In this document: positions 35,462-43,448 of the stretch, one piece after another
Layout: each line of letters begins with the position of its first letter
Numbering within the stretch: position 1 is the first letter of the stretch
Source: Elusimicrobiaceae bacterium
GTDB taxonomy: Bacteria; Elusimicrobiota; Elusimicrobia; Elusimicrobiales; Elusimicrobiaceae
DNA length: 64,000 nucleotides
Assembly: GCA_017525025.1 (NCBI GenBank)
Contig: JAFXUJ010000007.1
Span: 62,001 to 126,000 of the forward strand
Reading direction: 5' to 3'
Translations under genes and position numbers: made by a program
The notes under the pieces: generated by a model
The model's input: only the letters and a program-made list of their open reading frames with translations
Database searches by the model: none
What the model was told of the DNA's origin: nothing

Positions 35462-37111
35462 TCAGTTAAACCACGGATACCATTTATCCCGGTCGCGGAT
35501 GTTAATTAACAGAGCTGTTACTAACAAATCGCGGGCGTTGACGGCTTGCGGTTTATCTAGCGTGCATATAAAAGAATTGAACGCTCCGTGCTCATTGCAA
35601 ATGGCACCGGTGCTATCCATTTGTCCGCTAATCGCATAATCTGTGTGTAAAAATCCCCATAAATGCCCGAATAGCTTGCGGAACAAAATTTTATGCCAGC
35701 TGGATGTTTCGTATATGTGGGCTAATAACAAATGTTCCTGATTAAACAAATGCCAATCCCGCCGCCACGAAAAACGTTTGCGTGTTACAAAAAGTGTTTC
35801 CTGGGAGCGCGCAAAGAAAATCTCATACCGTTCATGCGTCCAACCGAAACCTTTTTGTAACGCCAAGACTACTTTTTGGCCTTTGCGGTCAAAAAGGCTT
35901 ACTTCCCGTAATACCAACTGGGACCATAACACACCGCAGAAGAAAAGGATTAATCCAAGCGGGATCAGTAAGGAGCAGATAGAATAAACCGTATTATATG
36001 TGAACGTGGATAAAGATATTAGATGGGCTTGTTCTACAAATCCTAAACCGGCTAATAAGAAAGCCGTTAAAATGGCTAGCAAGCATCCCATAAACATAAA
36101 CAGACTATCCCACCGACTGGATAAAGAAAGCAACGTGTTTCCCTGATTGTCTTTAGCCCGGAAGATTAAAGACGGCGTGCCGTACAACCGGGTAAAGCGT
36201 ATCGGATAAAGAGAATTGGGGTTGGCCGGAGCGGGTTGCCCTTGGGGGCGTTTGCATAAACGTACCACTAAAGCACCGCCCATAACGAATAAATACACAA
36301 CCGCTAATAAAATAAACAAATCAAAAATATGTCCTAAATGGCGGATGTAAGGGGGCATTTGTTGTGCCACCAGGGTATTAACCCGCAAACGAGCCAAGTG
36401 CTTTTTCAAAGAGGTCCAGTAGCGGTTGAAATGAGAAACGGCGGGTTTGGGTTGAACGGCTTTGGTTACTTTTTCCGTTTCCGGAGCCGGCGCGGGTGTG
36501 TTTTCATCTAAAGCAGGAAGCAGTATTTCTTCATCTACTTGCGGAAGCGCGGCAATGGAATAGACGCGCGGATCTTGCAAGTTCACTTCCAGAGCCGGAG
36601 TGGCCGTTGGGAGGGGCTCTTTGGAAGAAACGGGCGAGATAAAAGAGAAAATGAGGTCCGTTTCCGCATACGTTAGGTTGCGCGCTAAGATAGAATAAGA
36701 TTGTCCGTTAATTAAAAAATATCCGGCGCCGAAATCATTTTTAGCCGAGAAAAAACTGATATAGAAAAAAGGCTCCCCGGTGGAAAATTCAATGCGTTTA
36801 ATATCTTCCCCTGTGTAAGAGTTGCCGACGACCTGCATTTTTTTACGTTTAATTTCAGCCAGATCATTATTGATTTTATTTTCAATACACGTCTCGGTGG
36901 AACATTCGGCTGTCCGGATGTCAATGCGGGACGATCCTTTTTCAATAGCCAACACATTATTGGGTTGGGGCTTGGCAGCGGTGTGCCATCCGGCGGGCAT
37001 ATCCAGCGTGAAAGCCTTATCCGCGGAGATAAAGGACTCAGCCTGTACCCCCGGGGTAATAAAGAGTAATCCTACACAAGCAAGTAATGTATTAAAATGT
37101 GTACGCGCCAT
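35462..37111 (-). CDS. Uncharacterised secreted and membrane-spanning protein
   Basis: I do not recognise this 549-aa protein as a whole. It has a signal peptide (ends PGVQA near residue 24) and a globular part to about 170 that starts FTLDMPAGWHTA, a pattern seen in PsbP/DUF1795-like domains. A Pro/Glu/Thr-rich stretch and three hydrophobic helices follow (about 265-287, 335-360, 375-400). The 150-residue C-terminal part has many Trp and Phe (FGWTHERYEIFFARSQETLF, KLFGHLWGFLHTDYAI). On the minus strand TATAAT lies 8 nt before the ATG and no Shine-Dalgarno is seen. It stands upstream of dacB, so a cell-wall link is possible. Confidence 0.7.
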   Translation of the reverse strand: MARTHFNTLLACVGLLFITPGVQAESFISADKAFTLDMPAGWHTAAKPQPNNVLAIEKGSSRIDIRTAECSTETCIENKINNDLAEIKRKKMQVVGNSYTGEDIKRIEFSTGEPFFYISFFSAKNDFGAGYFLINGQSYSILARNLTYAETDLIFSFISPVSSKEPLPTATPALEVNLQDPRVYSIAALPQVDEEILLPALDENTPAPAPETEKVTKAVQPKPAVSHFNRYWTSLKKHLARLRVNTLVAQQMPPYIRHLGHIFDLFILLAVVYLFVMGGALVVRLCKRPQGQPAPANPNSLYPIRFTRLYGTPSLIFRAKDNQGNTLLSLSSRWDSLFMFMGCLLAILTAFLLAGLGFVEQAHLISLSTFTYNTVYSICSLLIPLGLILFFCGVLWSQLVLREVSLFDRKGQKVVLALQKGFGWTHERYEIFFARSQETLFVTRKRFSWRRDWHLFNQEHLLLAHIYETSSWHKILFRKLFGHLWGFLHTDYAISGQMDSTGAICNEHGAFNSFICTLDKPQAVNARDLLVTALLINIRDRDKWYPWFN

Positions 37112-37119
37112 ATTTTATT

Positions 37120-37125
37120 ATTATA
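37120..37125 (-). promoter_or_regulatory. -10 box 8 nt before the start of the 549-aa protein
   Basis: On the minus strand the sequence reads TATAAT-AATAAAAT-ATG. The transcript would have almost no leader. Confidence 0.45.
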
Positions 37126-37197
37126 GTAAATTATGCATTAAAAAAACGATTAAGTGGCGGGGAAAATGGGAATTTCCATTGTAGCAGCGGAATAAAA

Positions 37198-37227
37198 TTG
37201 TTATCATATACTATATTGGTATATTAT
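37198..37227 (+). promoter_or_regulatory. Promoter of the M24 peptidase pair
   Basis: TTGTTA (37198-37203), an 18-bp spacer and TATTAT (37222-37227) lie 14 nt before the first ATG. Confidence 0.5.
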
Positions 37228-37241
37228 AGAGGGTATGAGAT

Positions 37242-38294
37242 ATGTCTAGTAGGAACGTCCGCTTGGACTCCGTTCGCAATTTGTTACGTAAATATCACGT
37301 TAAAACTTTAGTGCTTACTAACCCCGCCGATCAGTTCTTTGTAACGGGATTCCCCTTTTACGCCGGGGAAGCTGTTTTTATTTTGCACCCCAAAGGAATG
37401 GTGGGGATCATGCGCAGCTTGTATGTAGAGCCTTTCCGCCGATTTGCTCCGAAAGTAGAAGCCATTGCTTGTGATGAGGACCGCTTGGGGAAAGCGTTGG
37501 CGTATGTGGCAGAAAAAAAACTCCCCTGCCCGGGGTTTGACGCAGATAAAGAAGCATATATCGCCGGTAAACGGATGGTAGAAGCCGGTTTTGCGGAATT
37601 ACCCAGTTTGGTTTCTTCTTTGCGGCAGACAAAAGACGCAAGTGAATTAAAATTGATGCGTCAGTCTAACCGGATTGCTTATTTGGCCTATGAATATGTA
37701 AAACCCCGTGTTAGAACCGGCATGATGGAATGTGAAGTGGCATCTATGTTGGAGCAATTTATGCGGGCGCGCGGGGCCTCGGCTACTTCGTTTGATACCA
37801 TCGTGGCTTTTGGCGAGAATGCGGCCAATCCGCATCACGTGACCGGTACGCGCAAACTCAAAAAAGAAGATGCGGTACTTATGGATTTCGGTTGTGTGTA
37901 CGGGGGGTATTGTTCGGATATTACCCGCTCGTGGTGGCACGGAAATCGGGAGCCGGAAGAATATAAGAAAATTTGGAAATTAGTAGATAATGCCCGTCGT
38001 ACAGGGATCAATGCGGTTCGCATAGGGACTGCAACCCGAAACGTAGATGCCCAAGCGCGGGAAGTGATTGCCCGCGCCGGATACGGAGAATATTTTACGC
38101 ATCGCACGGGGCATGGAGTAGGAATTGAAATCCACGAAGAACCGTGTAACAGTGCCGATTCCAAAGCTATTTTGCGTGAAGGAAATGTGGTCACGGTGGA
38201 GCCGGGTATTTATTTGCCGGGCAAATTTGGAGTTCGTTTGGAAGACACTGTAGTGGTTACCAAAACAAAAGCTAATATTTTAACGAGAAAATGA
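37242..38294 (+). CDS. M24 aminopeptidase (Xaa-Pro peptidase type), copy 1
   Basis: The 350-aa protein has a creatinase-like N-terminal domain (residues 1-125) and a pita-bread M24 domain. The five metal ligands are visible: two Asp in LMDFGCVYGGYCSDITRSWW, His in TGHGVGIEIHEEP, Glu in VEPGIYLPGKFG and Glu in VRLEDTVV. It should remove an N-terminal residue next to proline in peptides, in the cytoplasm, with manganese or cobalt. The stop overlaps the next start (ATGA); the second gene encodes a clear relative. An AGAGGG site lies about 7 nt before the ATG. Confidence 0.9.
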   Translation: MSSRNVRLDSVRNLLRKYHVKTLVLTNPADQFFVTGFPFYAGEAVFILHPKGMVGIMRSLYVEPFRRFAPKVEAIACDEDRLGKALAYVAEKKLPCPGFDADKEAYIAGKRMVEAGFAELPSLVSSLRQTKDASELKLMRQSNRIAYLAYEYVKPRVRTGMMECEVASMLEQFMRARGASATSFDTIVAFGENAANPHHVTGTRKLKKEDAVLMDFGCVYGGYCSDITRSWWHGNREPEEYKKIWKLVDNARRTGINAVRIGTATRNVDAQAREVIARAGYGEYFTHRTGHGVGIEIHEEPCNSADSKAILREGNVVTVEPGIYLPGKFGVRLEDTVVVTKTKANILTRK

Positions 38295-39361
38295 GTATGA
38301 AAATACAAAATTTATCTTCTGCTCGTATGACGCGTGTGCGGCAACTGATTAAAAAGGCCGGGTTAGATGGATATTTAACCGTTAGCGCTATGGAGCAGCG
38401 TTATTTATCCGGCATTGAGCTCTCCGACGGAGAAGCTGTGTTTTTAATTACGCCCGGCAAAGCCTACTGCATTACCAAAGAATTGATTGTTTCTAAAATG
38501 ACTCCGGCGCGTACCTTCTTAAAAACGGAAGCCGTAGCCTTTGGAAGTATGCTGGCCGGGGCTGTGGAAAAAGCCGCTAAACTGAACTTAAAGAAAGTGG
38601 CTTTTGATCCGTCTTTTGTAGATTTAGCCGCCGGAGAAGTGCTATTAAAAGCCGGTTTTGAGCGCAAAGAAGGATTTGTTACCCAACTTCGCATGGGAAA
38701 AGATGCGGATGAAGTAGCTAAATTACGCAAGGCATGTAAAATCGCCTGGGAATCTTTTAACGAAGTAAAACCGAAAATCAAAACCGGCATGACGGAAGAA
38801 GAAGTCCGGATTTTGATGGCGGTGGCTATGCATAAGCGTGGGGCGGATAGTGTGCCGTTTAACATTGTGTGCTTTGGCGAGAACACCGCAGATGCCCACC
38901 ATACGCCTTCTAAAACGCGTAAGTTGAAAAAAAATGAAGCGGTACTGATGGATTTTGGTTGTTTTTATGAAGGATATACCTCGGATATGACGCGCAGTTG
39001 GTGGCATGGCCCTGTTGTACCTGCGCAGTACACAAAGATTTGGAACTTAGTAGATAAGGCCCGTCGGGCCGGGATTAATGTCTTGCGGGCCGGTGTAACG
39101 GCCGGCGCCGTGGATAAAGCCGCTCGGGACGTAATTGCGGCGGCCGGGTACGGAAAAGAATTTTTCCATACCACCGGGCACGGTATCGGGCTGGTTGTAC
39201 ACGATGCGCCGATTTTGCGTTCCGGCTCCAAAGCCGTTTTACCGCCAAACGCAGTTGTAACGGTAGAACCGGGTATTTATTTTGCCGGCAAATGGGGCAT
39301 TCGGTTGGAAGATAGCTTTTTAGTAACCAAAACTGGTTCCAAAAAATTGACACAAAAATAA
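38291..39361 (+). CDS. M24 aminopeptidase (Xaa-Pro peptidase type), copy 2
   Basis: The 356-aa protein has the same two-domain plan as its upstream neighbour, with metal ligands in LMDFGCFYEGYTSDMTRSWW, TGHGIGLVVHDAP, VEPGIYFAGKWG and IRLEDSFLV. The two are tandem paralogues with many shared stretches (EAVLMDFGC, SDMTRSWWHG, IWNLVDKARRAGIN). They diverge more in the N-terminal domain, so substrate range may differ. Translation is coupled through the 4-nt overlap. The efp promoter starts inside its last codons. Confidence 0.9.
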   Translation: MSMKIQNLSSARMTRVRQLIKKAGLDGYLTVSAMEQRYLSGIELSDGEAVFLITPGKAYCITKELIVSKMTPARTFLKTEAVAFGSMLAGAVEKAAKLNLKKVAFDPSFVDLAAGEVLLKAGFERKEGFVTQLRMGKDADEVAKLRKACKIAWESFNEVKPKIKTGMTEEEVRILMAVAMHKRGADSVPFNIVCFGENTADAHHTPSKTRKLKKNEAVLMDFGCFYEGYTSDMTRSWWHGPVVPAQYTKIWNLVDKARRAGINVLRAGVTAGAVDKAARDVIAAAGYGKEFFHTTGHGIGLVVHDAPILRSGSKAVLPPNAVVTVEPGIYFAGKWGIRLEDSFLVTKTGSKKLTQK

Positions 39362-39374
39362 TTTCGGGTAAAAT
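39347..39374 (+). promoter_or_regulatory. Promoter of efp
   Basis: A perfect TTGACA (39347-39352), a 16-bp spacer and TAAAAT (39369-39374) overlap the end of the M24 gene. The leader is about 15 nt and holds AAGGAG. Confidence 0.75.
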
Positions 39375-39395
39375 CCGCAATACAAGGAGTAAGTT

Positions 39396-39962
39396 ATGTT
39401 GAGTACCACTGAATTTAGAGAAGGACTTATTTTTGAAGATGAAAACGGGCAACTCGTTGAAATTATTGAATTTCAACACCATCGCAAAAGCCAAGCCCGT
39501 GCCGTCGTTCGCGTAAAATTACGCAACATCAATACGGGTTCCATGATTGAAACTTCTTACCGTCCGGAAGATAAATTTAAAGAAGTAGAAGTGGAAAAAC
39601 GTCCGTTTACGTACTTATATACGTCGGGAGATATGGCCACTTTTATGAATGCGGAAACCTATGACCAAATAGAAGTTCCCACCAGCAAACTGGGAGATTT
39701 GGCTAAATATTTAAAAGATAATATGGATGCTACCGGTATTTATATTAACGATAAGCTTTTTAATGTGGAACTCCCGATTAAAGTACCGCTCAAAATCGCG
39801 TCTACCGTTCCGGGTGTAAAAGGCGATACCGTTGCCAACACGACTAAAGAAGCCACGTTGGAAACGGGTGCTGTTATCAAAGTACCGCTTTTTATCAACG
39901 AAGGAGATACGGTGTTGGTGGATACCCGCACGGGTTCTTACGTGGAACGCGTAACCGCGTAA
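39396..39962 (+). CDS. efp: Elongation factor P with atypical loop
   Basis: The 188-aa protein has all three EF-P domains. The KOW-like domain I ends in VRVKLRNINTGS, then come TYLYTSGDMATFMNAETYDQ and the C-terminal OB fold (PGVKGDTVANTTKEATLETGA, VPLFINEGDTVLVDTRTG). EF-P relieves ribosome stalling at proline runs. In domain I the usual loop PGKG, whose Lys is modified in many bacteria, is replaced by HHRKSQAR. In my alignment Gln33 falls where the modified Lys normally sits, and Lys31 is two residues before. No modification gene (epmA, earP, ymfI type) is recognisable here. The rest of the protein is regular, so it should be functional. Confidence 0.95.
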   Translation: MLSTTEFREGLIFEDENGQLVEIIEFQHHRKSQARAVVRVKLRNINTGSMIETSYRPEDKFKEVEVEKRPFTYLYTSGDMATFMNAETYDQIEVPTSKLGDLAKYLKDNMDATGIYINDKLFNVELPIKVPLKIASTVPGVKGDTVANTTKEATLETGAVIKVPLFINEGDTVLVDTRTGSYVERVTA

Positions 39963-39963
39963 T

Positions 39964-40425
39964 ATGGCTAGGTTGCGCCAAGCCGCCGTTGTTATTTTGT
40001 GTTTGTTAAGTGTAAGCGGCGGGTTTGCTTTTGATGTGCAATATGGTTCTTTGTTTAAGGTAAAGGGGATTAAGCTAAAAAACGGTTTGCCTGTCTTACC
40101 CCTTTCCCGCAATAAATATGCCAATGTGCGTGTTTTAGATAAAGAGACCTTTGAATGGCTAAAAGGGTGTGCTTTGTTTTGCAAACAAACAGAGGCACCC
40201 GGTAAGATACGTATATTGTCCGTTCGGGCGGCTAAGACGCGCCCCGGCATGTGGATAAGTGAAGTGGCTGTAGACCAAAAATGGTTATTTTCATTTTTAG
40301 TCTTTCAACGTGAAAAGCAAGTAGATGTAGTTGACCCCGAAGGGGTGGAAATACTGGATAAAGCTTGGACCGACCGGATTTACAAGGAATTACAAGGCCG
40401 TATATCGGGCCCGCAAGAGGAATAA
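39964..40425 (+). CDS. Uncharacterised secreted protein
   Basis: The 153-aa product has a signal peptide (MARLRQAAVVILCLLSVSGG, cleavage near residue 22) and a small mixed domain with two Cys close together (KGCALFCKQ). I recognise no family. It starts 1 nt after efp and is followed after 3 nt by a DUF192 gene, so it is cotranscribed with both. No Shine-Dalgarno is evident, and translation may be coupled to efp. It is probably periplasmic. Confidence 0.65.
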   Translation: MARLRQAAVVILCLLSVSGGFAFDVQYGSLFKVKGIKLKNGLPVLPLSRNKYANVRVLDKETFEWLKGCALFCKQTEAPGKIRILSVRAAKTRPGMWISEVAVDQKWLFSFLVFQREKQVDVVDPEGVEILDKAWTDRIYKELQGRISGPQEE

Positions 40426-40428
40426 GGT

Positions 40429-40806
40429 ATGCAATGTGCATTGCGTCGTAACGGAGATAAAATTGCCTTAAAACTAGAAGTAGCCGATACGTTATGGGCG
40501 CGGTTGCGCGGCCTGATGGGGCGTAAACAATTGCCGGCGGGGGAGGGGCTTTTGTTGGTGCCTTGTCCGCAAATTCACACTTGTTTTATGCGTTTTAATA
40601 TAGACGTTATCTTTTGTGACAAGACCGGTAGAGTTCTTTATGTAAAAGAAAAAATGGAGCCGTGGCGACTGGGCCGGTTTGTACGCGGCGGATATTATAC
40701 GTTGGAATTACCCGGCGGCAGTTTGGCCGGGCGTGTGCAAGCAGGAGACGAACTTCTGTTTGCGGATCATTTTAATAATTTAACACCTGGGGAGAATAAT
40801 AAATGA
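40429..40806 (+). CDS. DUF192 family protein, cytoplasmic form
   Basis: The 125-aa protein matches the DUF192 pattern: RLRGLMGRKQLPAGEGLLLV, then a His-Thr-Cys-Phe-Met stretch (IHTCFMRFNIDVIFCD), WRLGRFV and a Leu-Glu-Leu-Pro-Gly-Gly turn before RVQAGDEL. The function of the family is not established. Most members are secreted, but this one has no signal peptide; the upstream gene supplies a separate secreted protein. A second DUF192 gene in this window (44930-45376) encodes a lipoprotein form. Confidence 0.85.
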   Translation: MQCALRRNGDKIALKLEVADTLWARLRGLMGRKQLPAGEGLLLVPCPQIHTCFMRFNIDVIFCDKTGRVLYVKEKMEPWRLGRFVRGGYYTLELPGGSLAGRVQAGDELLFADHFNNLTPGENNK

Positions 40807-41570
40807 GCATTAGGAAAATAGCAATAGCTTTTATTTTTTGTATGTTAGCATCATTTCCGGCCGTAGCTACCCCGACATGGGATACGTTTGGAGATAACGT
40901 AACGGAAAACAATTTGCGTGCTTTTACAAAAGATTTGGGGGGGCTTATCGGTTCGGGTACGTACACGACGGGCCGTATTTTAGGTTGGGGCGGTTTCCAG
41001 ATTGGGCCGCGGGCCGGCATGCTTTTTAAAATGAGCCAGGGGTTAGGATCAACGGAAGATGAAAAAAATCATACCGCCTTGGGGGACCGGGACGAAGTCG
41101 GCGCAGTATTCAGTCCATGGCTACAGGCGGACATAGGGCTTCCTTTCCGTATTGACGGTTTTATCCGCGCCAGCAGTTATGACGGCTTAACGATAGCGGG
41201 GGGCGGACTGCGTTGGGGGGTTACGCGCCCGAGTGAAGTATTAGGATCTTTTCAACCGATGTTAGTAGTGGCTGCGCATAGCGCCACCGCAAAGGATTTT
41301 TCTGCTACGCACTATAATGCCAGTTTAGTACTGTCTATGAAATTCAAATACTTTGTCCCCTACGTAGGCGGTGGGGTAGATTATACCACTGTTACCGTCG
41401 GTAATGGGGTGGCCAGTGCGGCTATTCGCGGGGAACGTGAATATGCGGCTACGGCGCGTGCAACGGCCGGCTTTAATTTTAAACTGCCATCTTATATGGA
41501 TTTAAGTTTAGCCGCCAATTATGCCCATTACGGAATGGGCGCGGAAGCGTCGCTTTCCTTACGGTTCTAG
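40803..41570 (+). CDS. Putative outer-membrane beta-barrel protein
   Basis: The 255-aa product has a signal peptide (MSIRKIAIAFIFCMLASFPA) and then alternating polar and hydrophobic strands with many Gly and Tyr (GLTIAGGGLRWGVTRPSEVL, YFVPYVGGGVDYTTVTVGNG). It ends in Phe (SLSLRF), the usual C-terminal signal for outer-membrane insertion. It overlaps the DUF192 gene by 4 nt. This supports a small barrel of about eight to ten strands, but no family is identified. Confidence 0.75.
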   Translation: MSIRKIAIAFIFCMLASFPAVATPTWDTFGDNVTENNLRAFTKDLGGLIGSGTYTTGRILGWGGFQIGPRAGMLFKMSQGLGSTEDEKNHTALGDRDEVGAVFSPWLQADIGLPFRIDGFIRASSYDGLTIAGGGLRWGVTRPSEVLGSFQPMLVVAAHSATAKDFSATHYNASLVLSMKFKYFVPYVGGGVDYTTVTVGNGVASAAIRGEREYAATARATAGFNFKLPSYMDLSLAANYAHYGMGAEASLSLRF

Positions 41571-41597
41571 TAAAAAGTTTTAGAATAAAATAATAAA

Positions 41598-41626
41598 TTA
41601 ACCCCCGGCGATAAGCTGGGGGTTAA
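41598..41626. terminator. Bidirectional terminator between convergent genes
   Basis: TTAACCCCCGGC and GCTGGGGGTTAA pair around GATAA, flanked by A/T-rich tails on both sides. It can stop both the barrel-gene operon and the DJ-1-like gene. Confidence 0.85.
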
Positions 41627-41648
41627 TTTAAAATAAAACGAAGTATTT

Positions 41649-42191
41649 TTATTTTTTATAATAGATACTCTTTTTGACTTGATCGGCTTTTTCTTTGCCT
41701 AATAATTTTTCAATAATCGCCAGTCCAAAGTCCACCGTAGCCGCGGCACTTTGCCCGGTGATGATGTTGCCGTCCACGGCCACATATTCACCGGTAAATG
41801 CCCCGCCGAAATCGTCATTCATAGAAGTGAAACACGTGTATTTTTTGCCTTGCAAATAGCCGGCCCGGCCTAAAATGGTGGGGCTGGCGCAAATAGCCGC
41901 TACCACGCGTCCACTATCCATGAATTGTTCTAGAATTTTTTGCACATGTTCATTTTTTTCCAAGAGTTCATATCCCGGTCCGCCCGGCAACACAAGTGCA
42001 TCATAGTACGAGGCATTTAGGGCGCTGAACGAGTGTAGTTTGCTACACGTTAAGCCAAAGCGTCCGGTAGTGTCTTTATCACTAAGTGCATAAATATCCA
42101 CATCCAACCCACCGCGGCTGAGCATGGCATACGTACCCACGGCTTCCAATTCTTCAAATCCGTCTGCCAAAAGTAAGGCTACTTTTTTCAT
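41649..42191 (-). CDS. DJ-1/PfpI (YajL-like) family protein
   Basis: The 180-aa protein is a DJ-1/ThiJ type: LLADGFEELEAVGTYAML at the N-terminus, YDALVLPGGPGYELL, and the nucleophile elbow AAICASPTILG with Cys101. TSMNDDFGGAFTGE and the end of the fold with DGNIITGQSAAATVDFGLAI follow. Relatives act as stress chaperones or in repair of glyoxal damage; the true activity of DJ-1 proteins is debated. It has its own ribosome site (TAGGAG) and lies downstream of metK, separated by a terminator, so it may depend on readthrough or on an unseen promoter. Confidence 0.92.
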   Translation of the reverse strand: MKKVALLLADGFEELEAVGTYAMLSRGGLDVDIYALSDKDTTGRFGLTCSKLHSFSALNASYYDALVLPGGPGYELLEKNEHVQKILEQFMDSGRVVAAICASPTILGRAGYLQGKKYTCFTSMNDDFGGAFTGEYVAVDGNIITGQSAAATVDFGLAIIEKLLGKEKADQVKKSIYYKK

Positions 42192-42201
42192 ATTCTCTCC
42201 T

Positions 42202-42228
42202 AAAAAAGCCCCGCTTCTGGGCGGGGTC
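42202..42228 (-). terminator. Terminator of metK
   Basis: On the minus strand ACCCCGCCC and GGGGCTTTTTT surround a hairpin with stem CCCCGC/GCGGGG and a T6 tail. Confidence 0.88.
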
Positions 42229-42232
42229 TAAA

Positions 42233-43393
42233 TTACTTAACAGACGCCTTTAAGGTGGCTACTTTGTCGGTCTTTTCCCATGGAAAGCCCTCCCGACCGA
42301 AGTGCCCAAATGCGGCTGTTTGCAAATAAATGGGATTGCGCAATTTAAAATGCTCTATAATGCCGCGCGGCGTCATCGGGAAAATTTTGCGTGCTACTTG
42401 CGCTAATTTTTCATCGGGCAAAATTCCCGTTCCGTCCGTATCTACATAAAAACCGACGGGTTCTTCACGCCCGATCGCATAGGCAATTTGTACGGTGCAC
42501 TCCCGGGCCAATTGGGCCGCTACGATATTCTTGGCAATGTAACGGGCCATGTACGCAGCAGAGCGGTCCACTTTGGTTGGGTCCTTGCCGGAAAAAGCAC
42601 CGCCGCCGTGCGGGCAGCGTCCGCCATAGGTATCTACAATAATTTTCCTTCCGGTGAGTCCGGTGTCGGATTGCGGCCCGCCGATGACAAATTTGCCTGT
42701 CGGATTGATATAAATTTTGGTATTTTTATCCATCCATTTGCCCAATACGGGTAAAATGGCCGCGGCGGCGATTTCTTTTTTGGATTTTTCGGTAATTTGG
42801 TTGCCCGATTTATCTAAAATTTTTTCGGTATGTTGGGTGGATAAAACGACGGTATCTACACGCACCGGGCGACCGTTTTTATATTCCACGGTAACTTGGC
42901 TTTTGGCGTCCGGACCTAAGTAATCTAATTTTTTAGATTTGCGTACGGATTCTAATTTTTTCAAAATTTTGTGGGACAGCACGAGGGATAGCGGCATGTA
43001 TTCCGGTGTTTCATCTACGGCGTAGCCCACCATGAGCCCTTGGTCGCCCGCACCGCCTACGTCTACTCCTTGGCTGATGTCCGGCGATTGTTTGCCGATT
43101 ACGTTGATTACTGCGCATGTATGGTAATTAAAACCGTATTTGGCGTCGTCATAGCCAATATCTTTAATAACGTCTCGGGCAATTTGTTCCACGTCTACCC
43201 AGGTACGGGTGGTGATTTCTCCGCCAACAATTACCAATCCGCGGGTAATATACGTTTCACATGCCACGCGGGCGGTTTTGTCTTTGCGTAAAATTTCATC
43301 TAAAATCGCATCGGAAATTTGGTCACACACTTTGTCCGGGTGTCCTTTGGAGACCGATTCGGAAGTAAAAAAACAAGTTCCTTGTTTAATCAT
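42233..43393 (-). CDS. metK: S-adenosylmethionine synthetase
   Basis: The 386-aa enzyme makes SAM from methionine and ATP. Signatures are [32 protein letters not shown] (ATP site), and the P-loop-like [16 protein letters not shown] with the later stretch [13 protein letters not shown]. The length is typical. A GGAG ribosome site lies 13 nt before the ATG, and a TATAAT overlaps the end of the upstream M20 gene (minus strand, 43448-43443). The 55-nt upstream gap is too short for a SAM riboswitch and I see none. Confidence 0.97.
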   Translation of the reverse strand: MIKQGTCFFTSESVSKGHPDKVCDQISDAILDEILRKDKTARVACETYITRGLVIVGGEITTRTWVDVEQIARDVIKDIGYDDAKYGFNYHTCAVINVIGKQSPDISQGVDVGGAGDQGLMVGYAVDETPEYMPLSLVLSHKILKKLESVRKSKKLDYLGPDAKSQVTVEYKNGRPVRVDTVVLSTQHTEKILDKSGNQITEKSKKEIAAAAILPVLGKWMDKNTKIYINPTGKFVIGGPQSDTGLTGRKIIVDTYGGRCPHGGGAFSGKDPTKVDRSAAYMARYIAKNIVAAQLARECTVQIAYAIGREEPVGFYVDTDGTGILPDEKLAQVARKIFPMTPRGIIEHFKLRNPIYLQTAAFGHFGREGFPWEKTDKVATLKASVK

Positions 43394-43442
43394 ATACTAC
43401 AACTCCTAACTTTTAAATTTGAGGGGAAAACGGTGTTTTTAC

Positions 43443-43448
43443 ATTATA
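43443..43448 (-). promoter_or_regulatory. -10 box of metK
   Basis: A TATAAT on the minus strand, with TGTTGA 16 bp upstream as weak -35, lies about 50 nt before the metK start. It overlaps the stop region of the M20 peptidase gene. Confidence 0.45.

Noticed and set aside
43394-43448. SAM riboswitch before metK
   Set aside because: The gap is only 55 nt and shows none of the helices or conserved cores of SAM riboswitches.
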